This document shows positions 52,816 through 63,562 of a stretch of 64,000 nucleotides of DNA, piece by piece. Position numbers and translations under genes: made by a program. The notes under the pieces are model-generated. The model did no database searches, had not been told where the DNA came from, and saw nothing but the letters and a program-made list of their open reading frames with translations. Source of the stretch: Prionace glauca (Eukaryota; Chordata; Chondrichthyes; Carcharhiniformes; Carcharhinidae). The stretch covers positions 64,983,360 to 65,047,359 of the forward strand of contig CM075760.1 of NCBI GenBank assembly GCA_037974335.1. Reading direction: 5' to 3'. Numbering within the stretch: the stretch's first letter is position 1; the number at the start of each line of letters is the position of its first letter.

Positions 52816-54016
52816 AGAAGACGTTTGACAAGGTACCTCATAAGAGGTTATTGCAGAAGGTAAGGGGGCATGGAGTTGGGAGTAGGATGTTAGCGTGGGT
52901 AGAGGATTGGCTGTCAAATAGGAGGCAGAGAGTGGGGGTCAATGGGTGCTATTCGGATTGGCGGTTGGTGATTAGTGGAGTGCCCCAGGGGTCGGTGCTG
53001 GGGCCTCAGCTATTTATCATTGATATAGATGATCTGGAGGAGGGAACCAGATCATCTATATCAATGTCGAAATATGGTGTCGAAATTTGCTGATGACACC
53101 AAGATTGGTGGAACGGCAAATTGCGCGGAGGGTGTGGAGAGTCTGCAGAAGGATCTAGATAGGCTGGGCGAATGGGCCAGGAAATGGCAAATGGAATTTA
53201 ATGTTGGCAAGTGTGAGGTGGTCCACTTTGGTAGAAATAATGGTAGAAGGACTATTACTTACGTGGCGAAAAACTGCAGCAGGCGACGGTGCAGAGGGAC
53301 CTCGGGGTCCTTGTGCATGAGTCGCAAAAACCCAGCCTGCAGGTGCAGCAGGTGGTCAGGAAGGCGAATGGGATGCTGGCCTTCATAGCGAGGGGGATTG
53401 AATATAAAAGTAGAGAGGTCTTGCTGCAGCTGTATAGGGCATTGGTGAGTCCGCAGCTGGAGTACTGTGTGCAGTTATGGTCGCCGCACTTACGCAAGGA
53501 TATTTTGGCCTTGGAGGGAGTGCAGAGGAGGTTTACTAGGCTGATGCCAGAGTTGAGGCGGTTGAGCTACGAGGAGAGGCTGAATAAACTAGGCTTGTAC
53601 TCGTTAGAGTTTAGAAGAATGAGGGGAAATCTCATTGAGACATATAAGATGATGAATGGGATGGATAGGATAGAGGTGGAGAGACTCTTCCCGCTCAGAA
53701 AGGACAGTAGGACTAGGGGGCACAGCCTCAAGATAAAGGGGGGGCGATTTAGAACGGAGTTGAGGAGGAACTTCTTCACTCAAAGGGTGGTGAATCTCTG
53801 GAATTCTCTGCCCGTTGAAGTGGTGGAGGCTGCCTCGCTAAATATTTTTAAGACGCGGGTTGATGGGTTTTTGATAAGAAAGGGGATTAAGGGTTATGGG
53901 GAGAGGGCGGGAAGGTGGAACTGAGCCACGACAGATCAGCCATGATCTTATTGAATGGCGGGGCAGGCTCGAGGGGCTAGATGGCCTACTCCTGCTCCTA
54001 TTTCTTATGTTCTTAT
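52816..54016 (+). mobile_element. Young CR1, RT to 3' end
   Basis: Starts at [13 protein letters not shown]. It continues [14 protein letters not shown] and an RT box SKFADDTK, and ends YGERAGRWN at 53924 with the TTCTTATG tail. Around 53030-53080 a 19-bp inverted copy ('ccagatcatctatatcaat') replaces part of the normal sequence and breaks the frame; another break lies near 53290. Confidence 0.92.
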
Positions 54017-54439
54017 TAAAAAAATTCCTGTACTAAAACTTAGGAACAAAATTATGACTCGTGGAATGAAAGGGACAGTAACAACATTGACACAAAATTG
54101 TCCACGGGACAGGAAACATATGAAATACTGGTTAATGGATGTTTGGGATTTCCTCAGGAGCTGGTGTTAACACCCTGCTCTTCCTCATATATACAAATGA
54201 CCCAGACCTTGGTGTTCAGGGACAGTTTTGAAATTTGTGGAGACAGTCCTCTGTGGGCCCAGACCGTGTGGCAGGTTCCCTTTCCCCAAAGAATATTACT
54301 GAATAAGTTGTGTTTTTACAACAATCCAACAGTTTTCATTGCCACTTTTTCCCAGTGACGGACGTAAATATGACCACATTAATTCAGCTCAGTTTCACAA
54401 ACTGCCTGTGTTTTTATGAGTTCTCTCTCTCTCCTTTTT

Positions 54440-54573
54440 TTTCTGTTTTGAAACAGTTATACAAGGTTTTAGAAGAGCAGGTTTTGCAGTTGGGAAACTG
54501 AAATGAAACATCACATGAGAATCTGGTGGAGTTTTCCAATTTATTGTAACTTGAATATCATTTGATTTTGAAC
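54440..54573 (+). promoter_or_regulatory. Splice acceptor and 5' UTR of zinc-finger exon
   Basis: Polypyrimidine tract and acceptor (tttttctgttttgaaacag, near 54456), then an untranslated leader ending at the ATG of 54574. The leader is shared with the loci at 35.5, 47.5 and 57.7 kb. Confidence 0.65.
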
Positions 54574-55620
54574 ATGGAAGAAGAAAATATCATTTACAAT
54601 GGGGAGAAATCGTACACATGCTCTTTGTGTGGACAAGGCTTCAGCCAATCATCTGCCCTGTTGAAACACAAATGCAGTCAATCCAGGAAGAAACCGTGGA
54701 AATGCAGTGATTGTGGGAAGGGATTCAAATCCCCATCTGGCCTGGAAAGTCATTGGCTCAGTCACACTGGGGAGAAACCGTTCACCTGCTTCGAGTGTGG
54801 AAAGGGATTCACTCGTCAATCCTACCTTCTGATACATCAGCGACTTCACACTGGAGAAAGGCCGTTCACCTGTTCTGTGTGTGGGAAGGGATTCATTCAG
54901 TCATCCACCCTATTGAATCACCAGCGAGTTCACACTGAGGAGAGACCATTTAAATGCTCAGACTGTGGGAAGTGTTACAAATGTTCTGGGGAACTGATGC
55001 GCCATCAACGTACTCACAGCAATGAGAGGCCATTCACCTGTTCCATGTGTGGGAAAGGATTTACTCAGCAATACAAACTGCAGACGCACCAGCGAGTTCA
55101 CACTGCTGAGAGACCTTTTACGTGTCCAGACTGTGGAAAGCGCTTTAAAAGTTCCCAGGATTTGAAGCAGCATCAACCTGTTCACACTGATGAGAGACCG
55201 TTCAGATGCTCTCACTGTGGGTCTGCATTCAAGCGATCGTCTCATCTCACTGTACACCAGCAAATTCACACTGGGGAGAGGCTGTTCACCAGCTCTGAGT
55301 GTGGTAAGGGATTTACTCAGTCATCCATCCCTCTGACACACCAGTGTGTTCAAACTGGGGGGAGACCATTCATCTGCTCTGAGTGTGGGAAGGGATTCCC
55401 TTCCTCATCCAGACTTCTGATGCACCAGCACGTTCACAGTGGGGAGAGACCGTTCACCTGCTGTGTGTGTGGGAAGGGTTTCACTCAGTCATCGAACCTG
55501 CTGACACACCAGCGAGTTCACACTGGGGAGAAGCCATTTATATGTGCTGAATGTGGGAAGGGATTTGCTTATTTTTCTGTATTGATGAGACACCAACAAC
55601 TTCACAAGCAATTACAATGA
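54574..55620 (+). CDS. C2H2 zinc-finger protein, 12 finger units
   Basis: The best-preserved zinc-finger gene here: 348 residues from [16 protein letters not shown]. This ATG is the ancestral start, lost in the 35.7 kb paralogue. The first unit is C2HC ([19 protein letters not shown]). Ten others keep CxxC and HxxxH, several with unusual cores ([20 protein letters not shown]). The ninth, [16 protein letters not shown]...HQCVQ, has lost a cysteine and a histidine and cannot bind zinc normally. Linkers are mostly TGERPF, with variants (TEERPF, SNERPF, TAERPF, TDERPF). No effector domain. Preceded by a spliced leader; the 3' UTR follows directly. A nuclear DNA-binding role is inferred. Confidence 0.9.
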   Translation: MEEENIIYNGEKSYTCSLCGQGFSQSSALLKHKCSQSRKKPWKCSDCGKGFKSPSGLESHWLSHTGEKPFTCFECGKGFTRQSYLLIHQRLHTGERPFTCSVCGKGFIQSSTLLNHQRVHTEERPFKCSDCGKCYKCSGELMRHQRTHSNERPFTCSMCGKGFTQQYKLQTHQRVHTAERPFTCPDCGKRFKSSQDLKQHQPVHTDERPFRCSHCGSAFKRSSHLTVHQQIHTGERLFTSSECGKGFTQSSIPLTHQCVQTGGRPFICSECGKGFPSSSRLLMHQHVHSGERPFTCCVCGKGFTQSSNLLTHQRVHTGEKPFICAECGKGFAYFSVLMRHQQLHKQLQ

Positions 55621-55904
55621 TTGGATTTTGCAGTCAATGACATCCAGGATTATGTTTGTTGGGGTCTGTTGGTTGATGTTAAAAAGCTCCAGCCAGTTAG
55701 TTGGGTGAATATTGTGGATAAAAGTCAAATAAATCAGTTTTATATTACCATTTTTATATTGAACAGACTGCGTTGCATCTATTTATTGTCTGTAACTCAC
55801 TTTGGATCCATCTGAAGGGCTCTTCCTCTCCCCCTGTCTTCTCCATCCTCACCTCCAACAACAAGTGTCAGGAGCACATGGAGCTTCTTTGTCACTAAGA
55901 GCAA
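55621..55904 (+). other. Zinc-finger 3' UTR
   Basis: 'aaaagtcaaataaatcagtt' at 55723-55742 contains AATAAA and resembles the flank of the 47.6 kb pseudogene (gtcaaataaaccagcg at 48341). A plausible polyadenylation region. Confidence 0.55.
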
Positions 55905-56302
55905 GGGGAGGTGATGGCCTTGTGGTATTAACACTAGATGCTTAATCTAGAAACTCAGCTAATGTTCTGGGGACCCAGGTTTGAATCCTGTCAGGGCAGG
56001 TGGTGAAATTTGGATTCAGTAAAAAAAATCTGGAATTAAGAATTTACTGAAGATCGTGAAACAATTGTCGCAAAAATCCATCTGGTTCAATGATGTCCTT
56101 TGGGGAAGGAAATCTGCCATCCTTGCCTGATCTGGCCTACATGGGACTCCAGAGCCACAGCAATATGATTGATTCTAAAATGGCCGAGCAAACCACTCAG
56201 TTGTTCAAGAAGGCAGCTCACCACCAGCTACTCAAGGGCAACTTGCAATAAATGCTGGCCATACAACAACACCCATGTGCCACAAATGAAAAATGAATAA
56301 AA
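55905..56302 (+). mobile_element. Second tRNA-derived SINE family, full length
   Basis: tRNA-like head 'gatggccttgtggtattaac' and 'ggggacccaggtttgaatcc', body 'aaatctggaattaagaattt', 'cctttggggaaggaaatctg', 'gactccagagccacagcaat', 3' end 'gcaataaatgctggcc' and 'aatgaataaaa'. Distinct from the V-SINE-like family. Confidence 0.82.
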
Positions 56303-57171
56303 AGCTGCCTCCATTACTTCCCTTCCTCCCATGAGCCCATTCTTGACCCCAGTGTTTTTGTTCCCCTCCTGCCCATCTCTCATTACCACTTCCAAAATCC
56401 CTGTCGTCTCCCAAATCTCCGCCCATATGTCCTGAAATTCCCTGTGTGAATCCCTCTGAATTAAACCAGCTCTTACCAACTCTCAAATTACTGTGTGACT
56501 AAGACTGAGGTAAGTTTTCTGTCACTGTCCTTCTCAGCCAATCTGCAGTTATTGACACCATTGACCAAACCATCTTCCTCCAGTGCCTGTCCATTGTTGT
56601 CCAGCTGGGTGGGACTGCACACTTTGGATTAATTTCTTATCTGATTGTAGTCAGAGAATCACCAGCAGCCATTGTGATTATTGCAGACAGAGACCAAAGT
56701 AAAATAGGAACAGAGACTGTGAGAGTGAATGGGATGGAGGTTCATAAACTGAGACAAAGAGAAACAGATTGAGACAGAAAATGGGGTCAACATTGTTCCA
56801 AAGAGAAGAGATGAATTCTTTTCAAACCTTCGTGATCATTATAACTTACAATTTCTGTAAAATATCTTGAGTGAATGTAACAAGGTCTGGAAATGAGATT
56901 CTGAAGCTCCCTCCCTAACTGTCCAGATTAAAGGTGTTTGTTAAGATCTGCCTCTCCAAACAAGGTTTTGGCCATCCATCCTAATATTTTGCTCTGTGAC
57001 CCAGTAATTCTATCTCCAGATCTATCAGTAATGGACTTGCTGCATCTGGAACAAAACTGTTTTCATCACTAAGGCTCCGCTGTGATGTAATACTCTCTAT
57101 GACATCATCTCAGCAGGACTGGATGACATCATCAGAGTCCATTGTTTCTGAATGATCCAATCAATAACAAC
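56303..57171. other. Intergenic, nothing recognised
   Basis: No gene named. A direct repeat of 'atgacatcatc' occurs at about 57100 and 57123. Confidence 0.45.
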
Positions 57172-57298
57172 AGGGGGATTAGCAGAGTAAATGCATGTGG
57201 TTATAGGTTTAGGGGAGAAAGATGCTCTATCGCAGGGTCAATACATGCTGAATGGGTCAAATGGCCTCCTTCTGCACTGTAAAGACTCTATGATTAGT
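57172..57298 (+). mobile_element. SINE 3' tail fragment
   Basis: 'agggggattagcagagtaaa', 'gggtcaaatggcctccttct', 'actctatgatta'. Only the last third. Confidence 0.75.
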
Positions 57299-57439
57299 GA
57301 ATTACGGGCAACAACTTTTGAATAGAGGGGTTTCTGGGGCACAGAGCATTGTGGGAATTGTGACTGCCATTAGTCAGTGCCTGATCCTAAATGTTTCATT
57401 GTAAACTGAGGGCAAGACAGAAACCTGAGCCCTCAATTC

Positions 57440-57510
57440 CGTTTGTCACTCCACAAAGGCTGCCTGACATGCTGACTATTTCCAGGGTTTATTCTCTTTA
57501 TTTCAGATTC
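57440..57510 (+). repeat. Short shark repeat
   Basis: 'tgcctgacatgctgactatt' and 'tctctttatttcagattcaa'; same core as at 33570 and 46010. Confidence 0.5.
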
Positions 57511-57714
57511 AATCTGTACAGAGTTTTGTTTCTGTTTTATTGTTCTGAGATGAGAGACACAGGCTGTCTAGTTAGGAGCAGGTTTGAATCGGGCTGCATG
57601 TTGGATGCAGAACTCGTTCCTAGCCTCCGTTGTGGGTCTTTTTTATTGTTGCTTCAGTCTGAATTCTACTTATAACCTGTCTCTGATTCTCTCTCAATCC
57701 CCTTTTTTCCCTGT

Positions 57715-58112
57715 TTCAACTCAATTTCATAGGAGACAATTTGATGTCAGGAAACTGTAAATAAATATCATATCAGAATCTGACAGAGTCACTCAATTTA
57801 TCGTAACTGAATTCTGAACATGGAAGGAAAAAGCACCGTTCACAGTGGAGAGAAGCCATACATGGGCTCTGAATGTGGACAAGGTTCAGCCGATCGCCTG
57901 GCCTGTTGAAACATAAGTGCAATCACTCTATGGAAAAAACTGCAGAAATGTGTGGACAGTGGGAAGGAGTTCAATTACCCATCCTAGCTGGAAACTCATT
58001 GGCGAGTTCACACTGGAGAGAGGACATTCTTCTGTTCCGAGTGTTGAAAAGGATTTAATATGTCATCCAGCCTGGTGGTACACCAGCGAGTTCACAGTGA
58101 CGGGTAAGTCTT
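57715..58112 (+). pseudogene. C2H2 zinc-finger pseudogene, 5' end
   Basis: Acceptor (tttcatag near 57733) and leader, then an ATG at 57820 opening MEGKSTVHSGEKPYMGSECGQG. The first cysteine is glycine and a base is lost in the first finger loop (57891). Further remnants: KCVDSGKEFNYPS with a stop in place of L, 'ggcgagttcacactggagag', and SSVPSV-type out-of-frame finger up to 'cgagttcacagtgacg' at 58102. At least three breaks; about three fingers remain. Confidence 0.82.
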
Positions 58113-58404
58113 AAACCCACTGATCAGCTGTCCATCTTTCTTCCAGGTGAGACTGGTGATTTCAGGAGAGTAATCCATCGCCAAACAGCCGTAGATGACG
58201 GAACCATCGGAGTTGTGTTACTGACAGGAGGAGACCAGGCTGTAGAGAGTGGGTGGAGACGGTGTCGCTGGGAAAGAATAGCCAATTGAACAAGTTAAAC
58301 TCTTAATTGTGTTTATTAATTAGTCAAATATGTTTATCCAAACATGTTTCTATATTAGATTTTATTCTTGGGGCTAATATACATGAGATATGGTAGTAGG
58401 CAAA
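58113..58404. other. Intergenic, nothing recognised
   Basis: Unique-looking DNA after the zinc-finger pseudogene. Confidence 0.4.
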
Positions 58405-58500
58405 GTCAGAATCTTGATGAGCCATGATCAAAATGAATGGTGGAACTCAACCTTCAGGGTCAAAGGGCTGAATGCCCTACTCCTGCTTCTATTTTCTACG
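58405..58500 (+). mobile_element. Old CR1 tail
   Basis: 'gatgagccatgatcaaaatg', 'ggctgaatgccctactcctg', 'cttctattttctacg'. Confidence 0.65.
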
Positions 58501-58794
58501 TTTTGACATCACGATTTGACAATAATTATGAACTTAACTTTGTTTCCCGATTAAAGCCAACATACACCTTTGAGCTTCTGTTCCTTCTATCATTTGGGAA
58601 TCGCCATCTCTGCAGGAATTCACATGACTGTCTCCACCTCTATCAGATTAGAAAGAAAAACATTTTGATGCCATCGTAATGACAAACCATTCATTGGATT
58701 AACAGAAAAGTAGAAAGATTTTCTCCATTTTATCAGCCACTATATTTTTTTCAAACAACAACATTTTCTGATAAAGGAATTATCTATTCATAGC

Positions 58795-58905
58795 ATCCGC
58801 TCACCCGATGAAGGAGCAGCGCTCTGAAATCTAGTGCTGCCAAATAAACCTGTTGGACTTTAACCTGGTGTAGTGGGGCTTGTTCCTGTTCCCACCCCAG
58901 GCCAT
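58795..58905 (+). mobile_element. Penelope-like tail, diverged subfamily
   Basis: 'ctcacccgatgaaggagcag', 'aataaacctgttggacttta', 'acctggtgtagtggggcttg', as at 8330-8415. Only the 3' tail. Confidence 0.7.
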
Positions 58906-59234
58906 CACCATTATCTCCACATTGTGTTCAAACTGACTGATGCCCCTTCCTCTCTCCAACACCTTGCCTCGCACTCCATAAAACAAAAAAAAAATGACTT
59001 TGCTTCAAAATACCTTTGCAATGAATACTTACAGAATGGCCATGAAACTCTAAATATAATTACCAATTCAAACAATTGGAACATTGACTCATTGAAGGAT
59101 CACGCACATTAATACAGCAGTTGGCCATTCGGGCCCTGAAGTTATTTTTTCCATCATTCAATAAGATTACAGATGAGCTGATTTTGGTTAATTTTTCTTT
59201 AGCTCCATATTCCACCTCCCCACTCCAATAACCC
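58906..59234. other. Intergenic with a CR1-like antisense scrap
   Basis: 59115-59225 looks like an antisense CR1 tail ('ccatcattcaataagattac'). The rest is unrecognised. Confidence 0.45.
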
Positions 59235-59580
59235 ACTTTTTGCCCCTTCCCCTGGCTCTCTGCCCTTCTCTGTGATTCTTTACCTCCTTTCCCACGGATG
59301 TCTGCACGGCCACCCGGCTCCTTACACTTTCCCCCATCTTTCCACTCTCTCTCCGAGCTCTCTGCCATTTCCTTCAGCCCTCCAACCTTTCCCCAGCTCT
59401 CTGATCCCGTGTCACCACCCTTTCCCACTGCTCTTTGCCATTTGCTCCCAGCTCTGCCCTGGCTCTTTACACGTTCCCCCATCAGTCTACCCGTTCCCGG
59501 GCACTTCGACCTTTCTCCTGCTCTTTGCACTTTTCCCTGGCTTTCTGCACTTTCCCCTAGGTCTCTGCCTTTCCCCATTT
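59235..59580. repeat. Pyrimidine-rich degenerate minisatellite
   Basis: Many loose copies of a 'ctttcccc...gctctctgc' unit of about 25-30 bp. Long ORFs on both strands are repeat artefacts. Confidence 0.7.
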
Positions 59581-60250
59581 GGCCATTTGGCTCTCCAGCC
59601 TGCTCTGTCTTTCATTTTGATCATGGCTAATCATCAAATTCAATCTCCTGATCCCCCTTCCCCCCCACCCCCAATATCCCTCAATCCCTTGTATCTAATT
59701 CCTTCTTCAAATCACATGTGAACATGTACAGGTTTCTCGCCATATGTGTATGTGTGTGTACATGTATGTTTGTGAGTATGCGGATGGGTGGTGTATGTTT
59801 CCGGCTCAGTCTGTGTGTCCCTGCCCCCATTCTCTGTGTCTCTGGAACACAGATTCTGCCTGAGCAGCTCAGCATCTGATCATTTTCCATTTCAATATCT
59901 GTCTTTTCCCCAGTGGGACTGAACTGTCTGGAAATCATGGGGGAAGGGAGCTCAGGGCCCAGTCCCTGCCACTGGGGGGAAGAGACACAGAGGGAGAGAG
60001 TGAGAAAGGAAGAGATTGGGATGATTAATAAGGGTCAATGTTGTCACAAAACTGTGTGTAGCAGTGTGAAAGTAGCAGTCAGGCTTTGTTGTGTTAGAAA
60101 TATCCGTCCCTCTCTCTCTCTGAGGGGGACACAGATTTAAAGGGATTGTTGAAAGAACCAAAAGTGACACGAGGAAATTCTCTGTCCCAGCTTTTGGTCT
60201 CCTCTCCCTAATATCTCCCCTTGAGTCTGGCTGGGAGAATTTGTTTTCGG
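59581..60250. other. Intergenic, minor repeats only
   Basis: An antisense CR1-like scrap at about 59582-59700, TG-rich sequence at 59740-59790 and a poly-C run at 60253-60273 just to the right. No gene. Confidence 0.45.
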
Positions 60251-60487
60251 ATGCCCCCCCCCCCCCCCCCCCAACCCACCCCGTGAAGTGTCTTTCAGAC
60301 GTTCCATTCTGTTCCTGGTGCTACATTAATGCAAGTTGTTGTTGCTTTCCCAAGTCCCGTTCCCACATTCCGCCCTCTAACCCGGGGCCTTGCGAACATC
60401 CCCCAGTCGCAGTCACTCCAACATCAGTGGTTGTGTCTTCAGCTGGCAAGGCCCCTAACTGTGCAATTCCCCCCCCACCCCCACCCT

Positions 60488-60838
60488 AAAGGGGAGACGA
60501 TGGCCCAGTGGGATTATTGCTAGACTATTCATTCCAGAAACTAAGCTAATGTTCTGGGGACCCGGGTTCGAATCCCGCCACAGCAGGTGGTGGAATTTGA
60601 ATTCAATAAAAAATATCTGGAATTAAGAATCTCCTGATGATCCATTGTCAGAAACACCCGTCTGGGTCACTAATGTCCTTTAGGGGGGGAAATCTGCCGT
60701 CCTTACCTGGTTTGGCTCCGTGTGACTCCAGATCCACAGCAATGTGGTTTATTCTGAACTGCCCTCAGGGACCGAGAGATGGGCAATAAACGGTGGGCCA
60801 GCCAGCGATGCCCAGTCCCATGAATAAACAAAAATCAA
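60488..60838 (+). mobile_element. Second tRNA-derived SINE family, well preserved
   Basis: 'gacgatggcccagtgggatt', B box 'gggttcgaatcccgccac', 'ggaatttgaattcaataaaa', 'actccagatccacagcaatg', 'agagatgggcaataaacggt' and 'ccatgaataaac'. Younger-looking than the copy at 55905. Confidence 0.88.
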
Positions 60839-60894
60839 ACCTCTCCATCTCACTCTCATTCCTCCTTCCTGATGCCTAACCAACATTTTATATA

Positions 60895-61265
60895 ATTCCA
60901 GCATAACCTCCCCACTCTTAAACACAGTGTCTCGGCTAATAAAGAAGTGAACCGTGTGTCTCCTTAACCACTTTATCCACCATCACCCTCTGCTTCCTGC
61001 TACTCAGCTAATTCTGGATCCAATTTGACACTTTTCCTTGGATCCCATGGGATCTTAACTTCCCTATTAGTCTCCCGTGTGGGACCTTGTCAAAAGCCTT
61101 GTGAAGCCCAAGAAGGCTGTGTCAGAAGCATTGCCCTCATCTACACATCTGGTCACTTCTTGGAAAAGTGGTGCAGTTCTGGGATCCCCAGGATAGGAGG
61201 GATGAGGTAACACTGGGAATGGTACAGAGGAGATTTACCATGATGTTACCTGGTCTGGAGAGTTT
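60895..61265. mobile_element. CR1 fragments in inverted order
   Basis: 60895-61157 is antisense ('ctaattctggatccaatttg', 'tgtgggaccttgtcaaaagc'). 61158-61265 is sense ('gggaatggtacagaggagat', 'gatgttacctggtctggaga'). The two are joined head-on. Confidence 0.7.
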
Positions 61266-61324
61266 CACTTCATTGACTCATAGAATTCTTACAAAGCAGA
61301 AGGAGGACATTCCGCCTTTCAAAT

Positions 61325-61390
61325 CGGATGTTCCGCCAACGAGCAGTGGCCGGGCCTGAATGGGCAAGAGGTGACACTGGGCGGAGCAGC
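61325..61390 (+). repeat. Displaced copy of a promoter segment
   Basis: 66 nt matching 63046-63111 ('cggatgttccgccaacgagc', 'aagaggtgacactgggcgga') with a handful of changes and no gaps. It lies between retroelement scraps. Confidence 0.8.
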
Positions 61391-61477
61391 CTGATTTTTC
61401 CTGATGCCCCCCAAATTGACTTAGCAATACCCCCACCTGCCCCGTGTTCCCCCCAAAAACAATTGCCCCAGTGTCAG

Positions 61478-61745
61478 CATGGTGAGACAGTGGTTAACAC
61501 TGCAGCCTCACTGTGCTAGGGGCCTGTGGGTCATTTGCACGTTGTCCCCATGTCTGTGTGGGTTTTCTCCAGTTTCCTTCCCCAGTCTGAAAGACGTGCT
61601 GGATTAGAGGGCATTGGGCTGTGCTTAAATTCTCCCTCAGTGTTACCCCAACAGGAATGTGGAGACTAGGGGAATTCTTACAGTAACTTCATTGCAGTGT
61701 TAATGTAAGCTGACTTATTAGTGACATTAATAAATAAACTTAAAC
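61478..61745 (+). mobile_element. SINE, sense, long-tail type
   Basis: 'ggtgagacagtggttaacac', core 'catttgcacgttgtccccat', tail 'acttcattgcagtgttaatg' and 'attaataaataaactt'. Confidence 0.82.
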
Positions 61746-61929
61746 TGCAGGTCAAGGTGCCGCTGTGACAATGAAGCCTCTTGTTTAAACACTCTGCAAT
61801 GCTGAGACTGGGGAGAGGAGTGAACAACAGGGAGCAGCATTGCAGCTTCTCTCCCCCCATTGAAACTGGGATTGTTGCTCCATCTGCTGCACCATCCCCA
61901 CCACATCCACTGGGGGGCAATGTGGACAA

Positions 61930-62070
61930 TGGGCTGCAGGCAGATATCACTGCGCCTGCGCCACAATCACACCCACCGCCAGCGGCCATCTTGCGTTGCC
62001 AGGGGAGATGGCCGGCGGCCATCTTGCGTTGCCAGGGGAGACGACGTCCCGCGCGCTGCTCTCTGGGGGA
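61930..62070 (+). promoter_or_regulatory. CpG-rich block with duplicated YY1-type sites
   Basis: A 33-bp unit containing GCGGCCATCTTGCGTTGCC is repeated in tandem at 61982-62014 and 62015-62044. GCCATCTTG fits a YY1 site. Next to 'gcacatgcgcccag'. Promoter role inferred; the gene served is not in view. Confidence 0.55.
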
Positions 62071-62258
62071 ATTCCACTTCTGCACATGCGCCCAGACAGT
62101 TACATTTTAATTTTTAATATGTTGAATCTTGATGATTATTATTCACATCCTCACCCGTCAGACTTTCGGTTCCTTCTCCATTCGGGAAAATCGTTTCTGT
62201 TTTTTATTCCGTCTGTTTTTCAATCACACCCGCGCGGTGCGCTCTGGGAAAATACTAC

Positions 62259-62845
62259 CGATGATGTGGGTATGCCGGCGTTGGACTGGCGTAAACACAG
62301 TAAAAAGTCTGACAACACCAGGTTTTAGTCCAACCGATTTATTTGATAATATTCTCACAAGCTTTCGAGGGTGCTGCCTCTTTGTCAAGTGAATGGAGAG
62401 TTCTGGCCTCAGACAGACAGAGCATACAAAGTACAGACAGTTGCTGATTAGAATGCGAATCCTTACACCTAACCTGCTGTTCAATTCTTAAAGTGGCTGA
62501 TAATGTGAGTGGAAGAAGCACTGATCACAGTTTAAAGAGATGTGTATTGTCTCCAGACAGTACAGTAAGTGAGGTTTTGCAAACCCAGGCAAGTCACGGG
62601 GGTTACAGATAGTGCAACATGAACCCAAGATCCCTGTTGAGACCGTCCTCATGTGTGCGGAACTTGGCTATCAGTCTCTGTTCAGCGACTCTGCGCTGTC
62701 GTGTGTCATGAAGGCCGCCTTGGAGAATGCTTACCCGAAGGTCAGAGGCTGAATGCCCGTGACCGCTGAAGTGTTCGCCAACAGGAAGGGAACAGTCTTG
62801 CCTGGTGATTGTCGAGCGATGTTCATTCATCCGTTGTCGTAGCAC
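62259..62845 (-). mobile_element. Penelope-like element with GIY-YIG end
   Basis: Penelope-like elements are retroelements with a reverse transcriptase and, in this class, a C-terminal GIY-YIG endonuclease. The minus frame 62845-62603 encodes the end of that nuclease: RMNEHRSTI, LPVGEHFSGHGHSASDL, RRVAEQRLIAKFRTHEDGLN, then a stop. The 3' untranslated part and tail run left to 62259 ('gatgtgggtatgccggcgtt'). 5'-truncated at about 62845; no RT remains. Confidence 0.82.
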
Positions 62846-62879
62846 ATGCGCGGTTCCGCCACCTGCCTCTTTATAAAAA

Positions 62880-63130
62880 TATGTATTTTATTTAATTTTA
62901 ATTCCGCTCCGGGCGGGATTTCCGGGTGGGAATTTCTCTCACTTTCTACATTTCTGAACCGTCGTTTTTTCCTCCGGGGCGAGGGGGTGGGGAAGACGGT
63001 GACGTAACTGCAATATGGCGGCTGTCCCCGTCTGTTTTCAGGACCCGGATGTTCCGCCAACGAGCAGCGGCCGGGCCGGAGAGGGCAAGAGGTGACACTG
63101 GGCGGAGCAGCGCCCGGGCGTGTTACAGCG
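62880..63130 (+). promoter_or_regulatory. CpG-rich promoter-like block
   Basis: CpG-dense, with a CRE half-palindrome TGACGTAA at 63000-63007 and AATATGGCGGC (YY1 type) at about 63012-63022, then 'ggatgttccgccaacgagca'. Probably the 5' end of a plus-strand gene beyond the window. The ORFs through it are not supported. Confidence 0.6.
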
Positions 63131-63562
63131 ACCCTCGGTGGTCAGGAAGGGAAATAGCAGCAGCGCAGTCTCAGCCCAAAGGCTTCCCCAGTTCAGCTGT
63201 TCAGAGACACTGGGAACTTCTTCAACTGGAAACTTCAGCTTCTCACATTCACCCCCTGTGTTCAGTCAATGTTTAATAGACAACCTCTGTAGTGAAATCA
63301 GAAACAACTTGTTCACATTAAAGAGGATGGGAATCTGAACCATTCTGCTCAAAAAGCTCTGCTCGCCTTGAAATTTGAATTGAAATGTTCAAGATGAGAA
63401 TTTATAGATGGAACTTATGTTGTATGTGGAACGCTCATGATGCCATAATAAGATCAGTGCAGATATCTCACAGGGTTGTGTGACTGGAGAAGATGTCAGA
63501 GATGGAGTGGTTAAATATAGAGCTACAGGGTCTGAGGCTCAGTTTTGGGTAAAGAAAAATGG

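Noticed and set aside
59060-59721. Long overlapping ORFs on both strands
   Set aside because: Explained by a degenerate pyrimidine-rich minisatellite.
61678-62117. ORFs on both strands across the YY1-site block
   Set aside because: CpG-rich promoter-like DNA and a tandem repeat, no family resemblance.
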